A DNA stretch of 64,000 bases from Sphingopyxis witflariensis (GTDB taxonomy: Bacteria; Pseudomonadota; Alphaproteobacteria; Sphingomonadales; Sphingomonadaceae): NCBI RefSeq assembly GCF_002205635.1, contig NZ_NISJ01000005.1, positions 1-64,000 on the forward strand, in the 5' to 3' direction. The translations under genes and the position numbers were made by a program. Positions 27,955 to 37,494 of the stretch are shown in pieces. The notes under the pieces are model-generated. The model worked only from the letters and a program-made list of their open reading frames with translations. It did no database searches and was not told the DNA's origin. Positions within the stretch are counted from its first letter, which is position 1; each line of letters begins with the position of its first letter.

Positions 27955-28776
27955 ATGACGAACTTTGTCGAAAACACCTACCAAGTCGACGGCTACGACA
28001 TTCACATCAAGGAAAAGGGCAGCGGCGCGGCGGTCGTGTTCATCCACGGCAGCGGCCCCGGCGCATCGGGCGCGTCGAATTTTCGTAACAACATCGATGC
28101 CTTTGTCGACGCGGGCTATCGCGTCATCCTGCCCGACCTGATCGGCTATGGGCAGTCGTCGAAGCCCGAAGGCATCGACTATAGTCTGCAACTGTTCACC
28201 GACACGCTTTATGGCGCGCTGCGCCAGCACGGCGTCGATTCCGCGGCGCTGGTCGGCAATTCACTCGGCGGCGGCGTCGCATTGCAAATGACGCTCGATC
28301 ACCCCGAATTCGCCACCGCGCTGATCCTGATGGCGCCCGGCTGCATCGAGGAACAGGCCAGCTATTTCAACATGCCCGGGATCGCCAAAATGGTGTCGGG
28401 TTTCGGCGGCCCCGATTTCAACCTCGACGAGCAGCGCCGTCTGATCGGCAATCTCGTCCACCCCGATTTCGCACCGAAGATTCCCGACGCGCTGGTGCAG
28501 GAACGCTTCGCGGTCGCGGTCACCCAGCCCAAGGATGTGCTGGCACGGATGAAGACCCCCAACCTCGGCCCGCTTGTCGGTCAGGTCAAACAGCCGATCT
28601 TCGTGCTGTGGGGATTGAACGACCAATTCTGCCCCGAAAGCGGCGCGCGCTATTTCCTCGATCAATGCGACAATGCCCGCTGCATGACCTTTGCGCGGAC
28701 CGGTCATTGGGTGCAGGTCGAACGCGCAAGCGAGTTCAACCTTTATTCGATCGCGTTTCTCCATGACCAAGGCTGA
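27955..28776 (+). CDS. hsaD: HsaD/TesD-type meta-cleavage product hydrolase
   Basis: A 273-residue alpha/beta hydrolase of the meta-cleavage-product family. The catalytic triad is visible: S103 in VGNSLGGG, D223 in LWGLNDQFCP, H251 in RTGHWVQVE; the oxyanion HGSGPGASGASNF is at about 31-43. It cuts the C-C bond of 4,5-9,10-DSHA to give HIP and 2-hydroxyhexa-2,4-dienoate. It follows hsaA by 12 bases and overlaps hsaE by 14 bases. Confidence 0.92.
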   Translation: MTNFVENTYQVDGYDIHIKEKGSGAAVVFIHGSGPGASGASNFRNNIDAFVDAGYRVILPDLIGYGQSSKPEGIDYSLQLFTDTLYGALRQHGVDSAALVGNSLGGGVALQMTLDHPEFATALILMAPGCIEEQASYFNMPGIAKMVSGFGGPDFNLDEQRRLIGNLVHPDFAPKIPDALVQERFAVAVTQPKDVLARMKTPNLGPLVGQVKQPIFVLWGLNDQFCPESGARYFLDQCDNARCMTFARTGHWVQVERASEFNLYSIAFLHDQG

Positions 28777-29539
28777 GCAATATGGCGCCGACCTTTACGC
28801 GGCGCTACGCAACCGGAGCACGATCGCCCCGCTGGCCGCGCGCGACCCGGCGCTGACGATCGACGACGCCTATGCGATCAGCCTCGATTTCCTCGCACGC
28901 CGCCTGAAGGATGGCGAGCGCGTCGTCGGCAAGAAGATCGGCGTCACATCGAAAGCGGTGCAGGACATGCTGGGCGTCTATCAGCCCGACTTCGGCTTTC
29001 TGACCGACGCGATGCACATCGACGGCGACATCGACATCGCCGCGACGGGCCTGATCCAGCCGCGGGCAGAGGCCGAGATCGCCTTCATCCTGAAGGACAG
29101 CCTCACCGGCCCCGGCGTCACCGCCGCCGACGTTATCGCGGCGACCGCCAGCATCGCGCCCTGTTTCGAGATCGTCGACAGCCGGATCGACGACTGGAAG
29201 ATATCCATCGTCGATACCGTCGCCGACAATGCCAGCTGCGGCGTATTCGTCCTCGGCGAAGCGCGGGCCGATCCGAACGCACATGACCTCCCTGCCCTGC
29301 GCGTCACCGTCACCAAAAATGGCGCGCCACTGTCTGAAGGACTGGGCTCGGCCGTTCAGGGCAACCCCGCCGAGGCGGTCGCATGGCTGGCCAACACATT
29401 GGGCGCGCACGGCGTGACGCTCGACGCCGGCGACATCATCCTGTCGGGATCGCTGGTGCCACTCGAAAATGCCGTGCGCGGCGACGTGTTCGACATGACG
29501 CTGCACGGCATCGGCAGTTGCACCGCGCGATTTATCTGA
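28763..29539 (+). CDS. hsaE: HsaE/TesE-type 2-hydroxydienoate hydratase
   Basis: A 258-residue protein of the fumarylacetoacetate hydrolase-like hydratase family: GKKIGVTSKAVQDMLGVYQPDFGFLTD, RAEAEIAFILKDSLTGPGVTAADVIAATASIAPCFEIVDSRI, and the metal-binding Glu residues within it. It hydrates 2-hydroxyhexa-2,4-dienoate to 4-hydroxy-2-oxohexanoate. The ATG at 28763 lies inside the end of hsaD (14-base overlap) and gives the correct N-terminus; starts further upstream are part of hsaD. Confidence 0.92.
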   Translation: MTKAEQYGADLYAALRNRSTIAPLAARDPALTIDDAYAISLDFLARRLKDGERVVGKKIGVTSKAVQDMLGVYQPDFGFLTDAMHIDGDIDIAATGLIQPRAEAEIAFILKDSLTGPGVTAADVIAATASIAPCFEIVDSRIDDWKISIVDTVADNASCGVFVLGEARADPNAHDLPALRVTVTKNGAPLSEGLGSAVQGNPAEAVAWLANTLGAHGVTLDAGDIILSGSLVPLENAVRGDVFDMTLHGIGSCTARFI

Positions 29540-29548
29540 GGACTCCTT

Positions 29549-30490
29549 ATGACCAAAGTGAAAGCCGTCATCATCGGCTCAGGCAATATCGGCACCGACC
29601 TGATGATGAAGATGATCAAATATCCGCAAAATATGGAGCTGGTGGCGGTGGTCGGGATTGATCCCGACAGCGAGGGCCTCGCGATGGCGCGTTCGCACGG
29701 CGTTGCCACGACGCATGAGGGGATTGAGGGGCTGAAGAAGCTGCCCTGTTACAAAGACATTGGCATCGCCTTCGACGCGACCTCGGCCTATGCGCACAAG
29801 CTGCACGACGCCGCGCTGCGCGCCGACGGGATCCAGGTCGTCGACCTGACGCCGGCGGCGATCGGCCCCTTCACCGTGCCGCCGGTCAATATGGAAGCGC
29901 ATCTCGATCAGCCCAACGTCAATATGGTGACCTGCGGCGGACAGGCGACGATCCCGATGGTTGCCGCGGTGAGTCAGGTCGCGACCGTCCATTATGCCGA
30001 AATCATCGCCTCGGTCTCGTCGCGATCGGCAGGCCCCGGCACCCGCGCCAATATCGACGAGTTCACCCGCACCACCGCGCGCGCGATCGAGGCGGTCGGC
30101 GGCGCGACAGTCGGCAAGGCGATCATCATCCTCAACCCCGCCGAACCGCCGATGATCATGCGCGACACCGTCTTCACCCTGTCCGAAGGTGGCAGCGAAG
30201 ACGCCATTCGCGCCTCGGTCGAGGCGATGGTCAAAAAGGTTCAGGCCTATGTCCCCGGATACCGGTTGAAGCAGGAGGTTCAGTTCGAACGCTTCGGTGA
30301 CAATAATCCGCTGACCATCCCGGGTCAGGGCGTCTTCACCGGGGTCAAGACCTCGATCTTCCTCGAGGTCGAGGGCGCGGGCGACTATCTGCCCCCTTAC
30401 TCGGGCAATCTCGACATCATGACCGCGGCGGCCAAGGCGACGGGCGAATTGCTCGCGGCGCGGCGCATGGCGGCGGGGACGGAGAACTGA
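29549..30490 (+). CDS. hsaG: HsaG/TesF-type acylating aldehyde dehydrogenase
   Basis: A 313-residue CoA-acylating acetaldehyde/propionaldehyde dehydrogenase: [16 protein letters not shown] at the NAD site, catalytic C129 in [15 protein letters not shown], and [19 protein letters not shown]. It converts the aldehyde released by HsaF to an acyl-CoA, normally by channelling within an HsaF-HsaG complex. The steroid route yields propanal and so propionyl-CoA. It is one base away from hsaF. Confidence 0.93.
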   Translation: MTKVKAVIIGSGNIGTDLMMKMIKYPQNMELVAVVGIDPDSEGLAMARSHGVATTHEGIEGLKKLPCYKDIGIAFDATSAYAHKLHDAALRADGIQVVDLTPAAIGPFTVPPVNMEAHLDQPNVNMVTCGGQATIPMVAAVSQVATVHYAEIIASVSSRSAGPGTRANIDEFTRTTARAIEAVGGATVGKAIIILNPAEPPMIMRDTVFTLSEGGSEDAIRASVEAMVKKVQAYVPGYRLKQEVQFERFGDNNPLTIPGQGVFTGVKTSIFLEVEGAGDYLPPYSGNLDIMTAAAKATGELLAARRMAAGTEN

Positions 30491-30491
30491 C

Positions 30492-31535
30492 ATGGCCGGT
30501 TTTGATGTGAGCAGCCAGAAACTCTATATTCAGGACGTCACGCTGCGCGACGGGATGCACGCGATCCGCCACATGTATGGCGTCGACCATGTCCGCGCGA
30601 TCGCCAAAGCCCTCGACGACGCCGGGGTCGACGCGATCGAGGTCGCACATGGCGACGGCCTGTCGGGCACCAGCTTCAACTATGGGTTTGGCGCGCATAC
30701 CGACTGGGAATGGATCGAGGCGGTCGCCGATGTCCTCGAACGCTCGATATTGACGACGCTGATCCTGCCCGGCCTCGGCACCGTAGAGGATCTCAAGCGC
30801 GCCTATGATCTGGGCGTCCGCTCGGTCCGCGTCGCGACGCACTGCACCGAGGCCGATGTCTCGAAACAGCATATCGGCATCGCACGCGATCTCGGCATGG
30901 ACGTCGCGGGCTTTTTGATGATGAGCCATATGATCGAGGCGGACCAACTCGCCGGGCAGGCGCTGCTCATGGAAAGCTATGGCGCGCATTGCGTCTATGT
31001 CACCGACAGCGGCGGCGCGCTCGACATGGACGGCGTCCGCGACCGGCTTCAGGCCTATGACCGCGTTCTCAAGCCCGAGACCCAGCGCGGCATGCACGCG
31101 CACCATAATCTGTCACTCGGCGTCGCGAACAGCATCGTCGCCGCACAGGAAGGCGCGGTGCGTATCGACGCGAGCCTCGCCGGCATGGGCGCCGGCGCGG
31201 GCAATGCGCCGCTGGAGGTGTTCATCGCCGCCGCCGACCGCAAGGGCTGGAACCATGGCTGCGACGTCATGGCGCTGATGGACGCCGCCGAGGATCTCGT
31301 CCGCCCGCTGCAGGACCGCCCGGTTCGCGTCGACCGCGAAACCCTCGCATTGGGCTATGCCGGGGTCTACTCCAGCTTCCTGCGCCACGCCGAGAAAGCC
31401 GCCGCCGACTACCGCCTCGACACCCGCGAAATCCTCGTCGAACTCGGCCGCCGCAAAATGGTCGGCGGACAGGAGGACATGATCGTCGATGTCGCGCTCG
31501 ATATGGTCAAGGCCCAGACGAAGGCGGCAGGATGA
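30492..31535 (+). CDS. hsaF: HsaF/TesG-type 4-hydroxy-2-oxoacid aldolase
   Basis: A 347-residue DmpG-type class II aldolase: [22 protein letters not shown] with the metal/pyruvate-binding [51 protein letters not shown] with metal-binding HxH, and a C-terminal communication domain. It splits 4-hydroxy-2-oxohexanoate into pyruvate and propanal and partners HsaG. Overlap of four bases (ATGA) couples it to the downstream flavoprotein gene. Confidence 0.93.
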   Translation: MAGFDVSSQKLYIQDVTLRDGMHAIRHMYGVDHVRAIAKALDDAGVDAIEVAHGDGLSGTSFNYGFGAHTDWEWIEAVADVLERSILTTLILPGLGTVEDLKRAYDLGVRSVRVATHCTEADVSKQHIGIARDLGMDVAGFLMMSHMIEADQLAGQALLMESYGAHCVYVTDSGGALDMDGVRDRLQAYDRVLKPETQRGMHAHHNLSLGVANSIVAAQEGAVRIDASLAGMGAGAGNAPLEVFIAAADRKGWNHGCDVMALMDAAEDLVRPLQDRPVRVDRETLALGYAGVYSSFLRHAEKAAADYRLDTREILVELGRRKMVGGQEDMIVDVALDMVKAQTKAAG

Positions 31536-32995
31536 GCGGCGCTTCGCTGCACCGCCCGCTCGCCGCGGCGGACGTGCCACGATGGGATGACGAGGCCGAT
31601 GTCGTCATCCTCGGCTTTGGCGCCGCCGGCGCCTGCGCGGCGATCGAGGCCTGCGAAGCGGGCGCCGATGTGCTGCTGTACGAACGCAATTCGGGCAGCG
31701 GCGGCGCATCGGGCCTATCAGGCGGTGAAATCTATATTGGCGGCAATGGTGGGACCGAGGTTCAGCGGGCGGCCGGGTTCGACGATACGACCGAAGCCTT
31801 CACCACCTATCTGAAAATGGCGGGCGGCCCGTGCGCCGACGATGCCAAATGCGAGCTTTACGGCCGCGAGGCGTTGAACCATTGGGAGTGGCTCAAGCAG
31901 CAGGGTGTTCCCTATCGCGGCAATTACCTGCCCGGGAAACATATCGAGCCGGTCGGCGACGACACGCTGATCTGGTCGGGAAGCGAGGCGGCGGCTCCCT
32001 TTTGCGACGCCGCCACACCCGCCCCGCGCGGCCATGTCATCCAGTATATGGGCTGGGGCGGCGGGCGCAAGCTGATCGACATATTGGAACAGCGCGTCCG
32101 CGATCTCGGCGCCCGGATCGTCACCGACGCACGCGCCACCGCACTGATCCGCGACGGCGACCGCGTCGTCGGCGCAGTGATGCGGATCGACAATCAGGAC
32201 CGCTATGTCCGCGCCCGCAAGGGCGTCATCCTCGCCACCGGCGGCTTTGTGATGAACGAGGCGATGCGCCGCAAATATTGCCCGCTGACTTATCTGATCA
32301 ACGATCCGATCGGCGACAAGGACGACGGGTCGGGGATCAACCTTGGCCTCAGCGTCGGCGGCGATGCCATTCACATGGACCAGTTTTTCACCACCTGCCC
32401 GTGGACGATCCCCGAACCCCAGGCGCAGGGCGTGTTCGTCAACCAGCAGGGCCAGCGCTTCATCAATGAGGATTGCTATCATGGCCGCGTGTCGCGTGCG
32501 ATGCTCGACCAGCCCGGCGACCGCGTCTATCTGTTGCTCGACAGCAAGCATTTCGACCAGCCGTTCGACTATGCCCGGATGACGATCGCGGGGACGGGTG
32601 ACGACTGGGAAGAGGTCGAACGCGAACTCGGCATGCCGCAAGCCACGCTGTCGGCGACAATGAATTTCTACAATGATCATGCCCGCCGCGGCGGTGATCC
32701 GCTGTTCGACAAGCGCGCGCCGATCCTGACGCCGCTCGATCAGGGGCCGTTCATCGCGCTCGAGCTGAATTTCCAGACCAGCTATTTCAGCTTTTTCACC
32801 CTCGGCGGGCTTCGCACCTCGACCGATGGCGAAGTGCTGGATCGCGGCGACCAGCCGATCGCGGGTCTGTTCGCCGCCGGTCGTTGCACGAGCGGACTTC
32901 CGGCATGGGGTCACGGCTATAGCTCGGGCCTCAGCCTCGCCGATTGCAGCTTCTTCGGACGGCAGGCGGGTCGCGCGGCGGCGCTGAGCGCATAG
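31532..32995 (+). CDS. 3-Ketosteroid dehydrogenase-like flavoprotein, possibly Δ4-type
   Basis: A 487-residue FAD protein of the fumarate-reductase/KstD family: [30 protein letters not shown] at the N-terminus, [25 protein letters not shown], and a C-terminal FAD segment [12 protein letters not shown]. Near the end, [15 protein letters not shown] contains Y418-x-S420, the spacing I recall for the active-site Tyr/Ser of Rhodococcus Δ4-(5α)-ketosteroid dehydrogenase (Tyr466/Ser468). It is shorter than KstD and lacks the KstD PGDIGTNGG segment. It ends a six-gene operon for rings A/B and converges on an SDR gene one base away. Desaturation at C4-C5 (5α or 5β) is the best guess. Confidence 0.65.
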   Translation: MSGASLHRPLAAADVPRWDDEADVVILGFGAAGACAAIEACEAGADVLLYERNSGSGGASGLSGGEIYIGGNGGTEVQRAAGFDDTTEAFTTYLKMAGGPCADDAKCELYGREALNHWEWLKQQGVPYRGNYLPGKHIEPVGDDTLIWSGSEAAAPFCDAATPAPRGHVIQYMGWGGGRKLIDILEQRVRDLGARIVTDARATALIRDGDRVVGAVMRIDNQDRYVRARKGVILATGGFVMNEAMRRKYCPLTYLINDPIGDKDDGSGINLGLSVGGDAIHMDQFFTTCPWTIPEPQAQGVFVNQQGQRFINEDCYHGRVSRAMLDQPGDRVYLLLDSKHFDQPFDYARMTIAGTGDDWEEVERELGMPQATLSATMNFYNDHARRGGDPLFDKRAPILTPLDQGPFIALELNFQTSYFSFFTLGGLRTSTDGEVLDRGDQPIAGLFAAGRCTSGLPAWGHGYSSGLSLADCSFFGRQAGRAAALSA

Positions 32996-32996
32996 C

Positions 32997-33737
32997 TCAG
33001 CCCGCCAGTTGCCCGCCATCGACGGTGAATAGCGCGCCGGTGATCTTGCGCGCCTGATCGCTCGCCAGATAGGCGACCATCTCGGCAATATCTTCGGGTT
33101 CGCAAATCCCGTCGGGCAGCTTGGGCGCGTTGCGCATCATCAGCGGCCAGTCGACTTCGCCTTCAGGCGGCGGGCGGTTGGTCATCGGGGTTTTGACATG
33201 GCCGGGGCACACCGCATTGACGCGGACACCCCGCGCCGCAAATTCGACCGCCAGGCTTTTGGTTAGCCCAACGAGGCCGTGCTTCGACGCCGCATAGCCG
33301 ATCGAATAGGGCGTGCCCTGCACCCCGGCGGTCGACGCCATGTTGACGATATTGCCGCCGCTGGTGATCAAAAGCGGCAGCGCCGCGCGACATAGCGCGA
33401 ACACGCTGGTCAAATTGACCGCGATCAGGCGCTCGAACCGGTCCTCGTCGAAATCGAGCGTCGGGCCCCAGTCGAGCAGTCCCGCAATGTTGCACAAAAT
33501 GTCGAGACCGCCCTGCCCGGCCGCGGCAACCAGCGCGCGGCACGACGTGAGGTCGGTCGCATCATAGGTCAGCGCCGTCACCTCGCCGGTCGCCATCGCA
33601 GCGGTTTCGTTCAGTCCCGCGGCGTTGACGTCAGCGACAAACACATGCGCACCCTCGGACGCCAGTTGCAGTGCCGTCGCGCGCCCGATCCCCGATGCCG
33701 CCCCGGTCACCAACACCCGCTTGTTCGCAAACCGCAT
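32997..33737 (-). CDS. SDR (hydroxysteroid dehydrogenase candidate)
   Basis: A 246-residue SDR: VTGAASGIGRATALQLASEGAHVFVADVN (Asp after strand 2 favours NAD), CNIAGLLDWGPTLDFDED in place of the usual NNAG, NMASTAGVQGTPYSIGYAASKHG with Ser/Tyr/Lys, and VDGGQLAG. The IAG variant of NNAG is unusual but tolerated. It is the last gene of a minus-strand group that starts with the TonB receptor and includes a SnoaL-like gene 3 bases upstream, so it likely processes the imported substrate. Confidence 0.86.
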   Translation of the reverse strand: MRFANKRVLVTGAASGIGRATALQLASEGAHVFVADVNAAGLNETAAMATGEVTALTYDATDLTSCRALVAAAGQGGLDILCNIAGLLDWGPTLDFDEDRFERLIAVNLTSVFALCRAALPLLITSGGNIVNMASTAGVQGTPYSIGYAASKHGLVGLTKSLAVEFAARGVRVNAVCPGHVKTPMTNRPPPEGEVDWPLMMRNAPKLPDGICEPEDIAEMVAYLASDQARKITGALFTVDGGQLAG

Positions 33738-33740
33738 AGT

Positions 33741-34187
33741 CTATGCCTCCCGTAACAGATGCTGGCTCAAATCGCCGGTCAGCGTCATCTCCATCTCGCG
33801 GCGCGTGAAATGCCACGCATCGCCGTCCTTCGCAAAGCGGTCGCAATAGCTCGCCTCGGCGATCGGCTGGAGCGGAAAGCCCGGCGCCGCTTGAAAGATG
33901 ATCGCGCTGCACCGCGCCGACGCCCGCGCATCGCCATCGGGTTCGATGGTCAGATTGCCACTGTGATGGCGAGTCAGCGGGCGCTCATCGGGTCCGTGCA
34001 GCTTCACGAAGCTGCGCATCAACGCCGCGACCGCGGCCCCATCCTGATGGATATGGCGCCCGGTCGCGGTGTAGATCATGTCGGCGCGGTCGAATAACGA
34101 CCCAGCGGCATCGAAATCGGCTCCGTCGACGTGGACGAAATAGATATTGATCAGCCGCTGGATCGCGAAATAATCGTCCGCCGTCAA
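33741..34187 (-). CDS. SnoaL/NTF2-fold protein (small)
   Basis: A 148-residue SnoaL-like domain: AIQRLINIYFVHVDGADFDAAGSLFD, TGRHIHQDGAAVAALMRSFV, TRHHSGNLTIEPDG, FTRREMEMTLTGDLSQHL. The tyrosine in NIYF and the histidines in RHH occupy the places where catalytic residues lie in BaiE-like dehydratases. The fold is used by isomerases, dehydratases and cyclases. A TTG start at 34187 overlaps the TonB receptor stop (TTGA). The function cannot be fixed, but a steroid hydroxyl dehydratase is plausible from context. Confidence 0.72.
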   Translation of the reverse strand: MTADDYFAIQRLINIYFVHVDGADFDAAGSLFDRADMIYTATGRHIHQDGAAVAALMRSFVKLHGPDERPLTRHHSGNLTIEPDGDARASARCSAIIFQAAPGFPLQPIAEASYCDRFAKDGDAWHFTRREMEMTLTGDLSQHLLREA

Positions 34188-36538
34188 AATTCCATTCCGA
34201 CGGTCAGGCCAAAGGTGCGCGGATCGGGGAAATAGCCGATCAATATTCCGCCAAAGTCCGGCCCGAAATCGATGAAGTTGCTCGGCGCATCCTCATTGGT
34301 CAGATTGCGAACCCACGCGCTGATCTTGGCTTCGACGCCGCCGATCGGGATGCGCGTCAGCGACGCCGTCATATTGACCATCGTCCGCCCCGGCGATTGC
34401 GTGTCCGCGGCGACCTGATCCGACGCGTTGGTCGTGCTCAGCGCATAGGGGAAGGTGTGATATTTCGACACCATGCTGAGGTCGCCGAGAATGTTGAACC
34501 GGCCCCAGCTACCTTCCAGTACGCGCCAGTCGAACCCGGCCGAAACCGAATATTTGGGGGTGTGCGGGAAAGCGCGATTGTCCGACACGTCGATACCGCC
34601 GTCGATGAAGCTGTCATATTTGGCATCGAGATAGGCGAAGGAGCCGTTGAAGGTCAGCCACGGCGCCGGACGAATGATCGTTTCGATCTCGATCCCTTTG
34701 ATCGTCGCCGCCCCCGCGTTCAACACGGTCGATGCCGCCGCACCCCCAGCATCGAATACCGACAGCTGGATGTCCTTATGCTTGTCGTAGAAGCCCGCGA
34801 TGTTCAGCGTCATCGCGCCATCGGCGAGAACGGTTTTCAAGCCGACTTCATAGCTGTCGACCTTTTCGGGGCGATAGGGATTGCACAGCTCGGGCGTCCC
34901 GGTCGGGCAATCAGGGGTCGGCGCGACGAATGTATTGGTTTCGCCGTTGAACCCGCCCGATTTGAAGCCGCGGGCAAAGCGCGCATAGACGTTCACGTCG
35001 CGATTAACCTCATAGGACAGCGTCGCCGCCGGGCTGAAGTTGCTGAACTTGGCGTCGGGCAAATCACCGAACTGCACATCGGCGACGGTGAAGGCCGGAG
35101 TCGGCGGGCTATTCAATATCTGGAGGAAGCGACTGATGTCCTTCTTCTCCTTGGTGTAGCGCCCGCCGAGCGTCAGTTTCAGCGCCTCGGTGATCTTGAA
35201 ATCAGCCTGCGCATAAGCTGCCCATGCCGTGGTGTTGGAGGCGTAGCGCGAATCAAACCGGTTCGCTCCTGGGCCGAACACGCCGAAGAATTTCTGCGGA
35301 TTCACCGTGCCCGCGCTCTCGTCATAATAGAAGGCGCCGAGCACATAGTGCAGGCGGTCGTCGATGGCCGAGCCCGTCAACTGCAATTCCTGGCTGAAAC
35401 TGTTCATGTCGGTGATGCGTGACGTCTGCGCGATATCGACCGGCGACCCGTCGAGTTCGAGCGTGTCAACGAAACGAAGGTCGCGATAAGCGGTGATCGA
35501 CTTGAGTTCGGCGGCACCAAGGTCGAGCGTCGCCGTCAGCGCATGGCCATAAATGCGCGAATATTCGGCAAAGGGCGACGCGTTGATGCTCAGCGTGTCT
35601 TGCCGCTCGGGATTGGCGAACAGGCCAAGCGGGATGCCGATATAGTTGGCGCTGTTCGGATCGAAAATGTCGCGCGGATCGCCATTCTGGTTGACGCGCA
35701 GCAACTGCCCCGGCGACGGACGCTGATCATATTTGCTATAATCATAGGCATAATCGAAGGTCAGATTGTCGGTCGGCTCGAACCGCACCTGCACCATCGC
35801 GCTCCGGCCATTGAGCGACTGCGCATCCTTCACCGATGCCGGCTGGGCGAAGGGCGCCGCGGCAGGAAACGGATTGTCCTGAATGTCATAGAAACCGTCG
35901 CGCTTGGAGATTTGCCCCGACAGCTTGATTGAGAAGGGCCCGATCGCGGGCAGGTTCAGCGTCGCCTTGGCGCGCTTGTAATCATAATTGCCATAGCTGA
36001 CTTCCAGCTTGCCACCGAGCTCGCCGGTCGGCTTGGCAGTGACGAGGTTGACCGCACCCGCAAGACTGTTGCGACCATAAAGCGTGCCCTGCGGGCCGCG
36101 CAAAATCTCGACCCGTTCCAAGTCGGCGACGTCGAAAATCGCGCCCTGATTCTTCGCGATATAGACGCCGTCAAGATACAGTCCCACCGCGGGCTCCCAC
36201 GTCACCGCCGGATTAATCGTTACCGATCCGCGAATGGCGATCTGTGCGATCGTCCCGCTGCCCGGCGCGCGTTCGAATTTCACATTGGGGGCAACGGCGC
36301 CGATGCTATCGATCGAGGTGATGTCTCGCGCCTCAAGATAGGCGCTGCTCAGCGCCGAAATCGCAATTGGCACTTCCTGCAGATTCTCGGCGCGTTTTTG
36401 CGCGGTGACGACGATGATATTGGGATCAGCGGCACCCGCACTATCCTGCGTATCGGCCTGCTGCGCCTGCGCAGGGCCAGTGGCCAGACCGATAGCCAGC
36501 GCGCCCATGGCCGCGGCTCGTGCAAAATTTCCAGACAT
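34184..36538 (-). CDS. TonB-dependent outer-membrane receptor
   Basis: A 784-residue receptor with a signal peptide of about 26 residues (basic start, hydrophobic core AAAMGALAIGLATG, cleavage after AQA). The plug domain has NIIVVTAQKRAENLQEVPIAI and the conserved VEILRGPQGTLYGRNSLAGAVNLVT, and a 22-strand barrel ends in the expected C-terminal Phe (TVGMEF). It takes up a bulky hydrophobic substrate with energy from TonB. Steroid uptake is inferred from location next to a degenerate operator and from its co-transcription with SnoaL-like and SDR genes. AGG-type ribosome site GGGATAGG precedes the ATG. Confidence 0.9.
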   Translation of the reverse strand: MSGNFARAAAMGALAIGLATGPAQAQQADTQDSAGAADPNIIVVTAQKRAENLQEVPIAISALSSAYLEARDITSIDSIGAVAPNVKFERAPGSGTIAQIAIRGSVTINPAVTWEPAVGLYLDGVYIAKNQGAIFDVADLERVEILRGPQGTLYGRNSLAGAVNLVTAKPTGELGGKLEVSYGNYDYKRAKATLNLPAIGPFSIKLSGQISKRDGFYDIQDNPFPAAAPFAQPASVKDAQSLNGRSAMVQVRFEPTDNLTFDYAYDYSKYDQRPSPGQLLRVNQNGDPRDIFDPNSANYIGIPLGLFANPERQDTLSINASPFAEYSRIYGHALTATLDLGAAELKSITAYRDLRFVDTLELDGSPVDIAQTSRITDMNSFSQELQLTGSAIDDRLHYVLGAFYYDESAGTVNPQKFFGVFGPGANRFDSRYASNTTAWAAYAQADFKITEALKLTLGGRYTKEKKDISRFLQILNSPPTPAFTVADVQFGDLPDAKFSNFSPAATLSYEVNRDVNVYARFARGFKSGGFNGETNTFVAPTPDCPTGTPELCNPYRPEKVDSYEVGLKTVLADGAMTLNIAGFYDKHKDIQLSVFDAGGAAASTVLNAGAATIKGIEIETIIRPAPWLTFNGSFAYLDAKYDSFIDGGIDVSDNRAFPHTPKYSVSAGFDWRVLEGSWGRFNILGDLSMVSKYHTFPYALSTTNASDQVAADTQSPGRTMVNMTASLTRIPIGGVEAKISAWVRNLTNEDAPSNFIDFGPDFGGILIGYFPDPRTFGLTVGMEF

Positions 36539-36554
36539 CCTATCCCTTTCAATC

Positions 36555-36584
36555 GCCGTTCCGATTCTGCAATCTTTCTACGCA
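36555..36584. promoter_or_regulatory. Degenerate cluster operator (copy 8, weak)
   Basis: Read on the minus strand this is TGCGTA-N18-AACGGC. One half-site is perfect and the other retains only the ACG core, with the same spacing as the strong sites. It lies 17 bases upstream of the TonB receptor ATG. Confidence 0.35.
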
Positions 36585-36596
36585 AATGATGATATT

Positions 36597-36617
36597 AATG
36601 CAAATCTGATTTGCATT
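36597..36617. promoter_or_regulatory. 21-bp perfect palindrome between divergent genes
   Basis: Two 10-base arms (AATGCAAATC and GATTTGCATT) flank a single central T, a complete dyad. It is located between the TonB receptor and the divergent BaiE-like gene, just beyond the weak operator. It differs from the 18-spaced operator and may bind a second regulator. Nearby ACGCAAAT and ATTTGCGC extend the symmetry outwards. Confidence 0.5.
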
Positions 36618-36669
36618 TGCGCAAATATTTTGGCATTTGCCCGCCGCTGATCAAAATGGGAGAAGTGCA

Positions 36670-37326
36670 TTGCCCGGACCGACGCTGGAACAGAGAATTG
36701 AGCGGCTGGAGGCACTTGACGCCATTCGCCAACTGCCGGCGAAATATGCGCTGGCGCTCGACATGCGCGATATGGATGCGATGGTGTCGCTGTTTCCCGC
36801 CGATGTGCGCGTCGGCAAGGGAGCGAGCGGGCGCGAGGCGCTGCGCGCCTATATGGACGGGACGCTGCGCGCGCCCTTCACCGGCACGTCGCATCATATC
36901 GGCGGCCATATCATCGAATTCGACGACGCCGATCACGCCCATGGCATCGTCTATTCAAAGAATGAGCATGAAACCCCCGTCGCGGGCGGCGCCGACGAAT
37001 GGGTGATCATGCAGATGATGTATGTCGACGATTATGTCCGCGCCGAAGGCCCCGACGGCCCGCGCTGGTATTTCGGTCGCCGCCTGCCGCTCTATTGGTA
37101 CGCGACAGATCTCAACAAGCCGCCGGTCGGCCCCGACAAGATGCGCTGGCCGGGGGCCGAGGCGGTCGCAGGCAATTTCCACAAGCTCTTCCCAAGCTAT
37201 GAGGAATTTTGGGCGCGCGATGGCGCGCCGACGACGCCAGTCGCCGAGCCTGCGCCGCTCGAGAAATTTCTGGAACAGATGCGCCGCGGGCAAGCCGCGC
37301 CAAAGGTCAAGGTCCGCGCCGACTGA
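36670..37326 (+). CDS. BaiE-like SnoaL/NTF2-fold protein (steroid dehydratase candidate)
   Basis: A 218-residue protein whose N-terminal 130 residues resemble bile-acid 7α-dehydratase BaiE: LEQRIERLEALDAIRQLPAKYALALDMRDMDAM. Y26 fits the catalytic Tyr30 of BaiE and H76 in SHHIGGH fits His83. The position of Asp106 appears to be Asn (YSKNEHE), which may alter activity. It extends about 50 residues beyond BaiE. The TTG at 36670 is preferred because GGGAGAAG lies just upstream; no ATG is available. It diverges from the TonB receptor gene across palindromic DNA. 7-Hydroxysteroid dehydratases of this fold (Hsh2) are known in bile-salt degraders. Confidence 0.7.
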   Translation: MPGPTLEQRIERLEALDAIRQLPAKYALALDMRDMDAMVSLFPADVRVGKGASGREALRAYMDGTLRAPFTGTSHHIGGHIIEFDDADHAHGIVYSKNEHETPVAGGADEWVIMQMMYVDDYVRAEGPDGPRWYFGRRLPLYWYATDLNKPPVGPDKMRWPGAEAVAGNFHKLFPSYEEFWARDGAPTTPVAEPAPLEKFLEQMRRGQAAPKVKVRAD

Positions 37327-37389
37327 CGCGACGAGGGCGCGCGCCCTTCCATGCCCAAGGATGTGATGACGCCAGGCTGATTGCCGTCA

Positions 37390-37469
37390 TCATTGCGAGG
37401 AGCAGAGCGACGCGGCAATCCAGAGCGGTGCAAGGCCGCCTCTGGATTGCTTCGCTTCGCTCGCAATGA
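37390..37469. repeat. Inverted-repeat element (REP-like), copy A
   Basis: About 80 bases with imperfect arms based on TCATTGCGAG...GCAATCCAGAG and CTCTGGATTGC...CTCGCAATGA around a loop GCGGTGCAAGGCCGCC. The same element occurs at 55142-55218 in the opposite orientation, judged by its loop. It separates the BaiE-like gene from the end of the convergent SDR-KstD operon. Confidence 0.8.
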
Positions 37470-37494
37470 CGATCCAAAACAAAGCCGTCACGCC

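Noticed and set aside
34397-35422. 341-codon + strand frame opposite the TonB receptor
   Set aside because: It is a mirror of the receptor's codon pattern with no motif. The receptor has signal peptide, plug motif and C-terminal Phe.
36594-36623. TGCGCA at 36618 as a right half-site of a further operator
   Set aside because: At the required 18-base distance the left half reads ATTAAT, with no match to TGCGTA.
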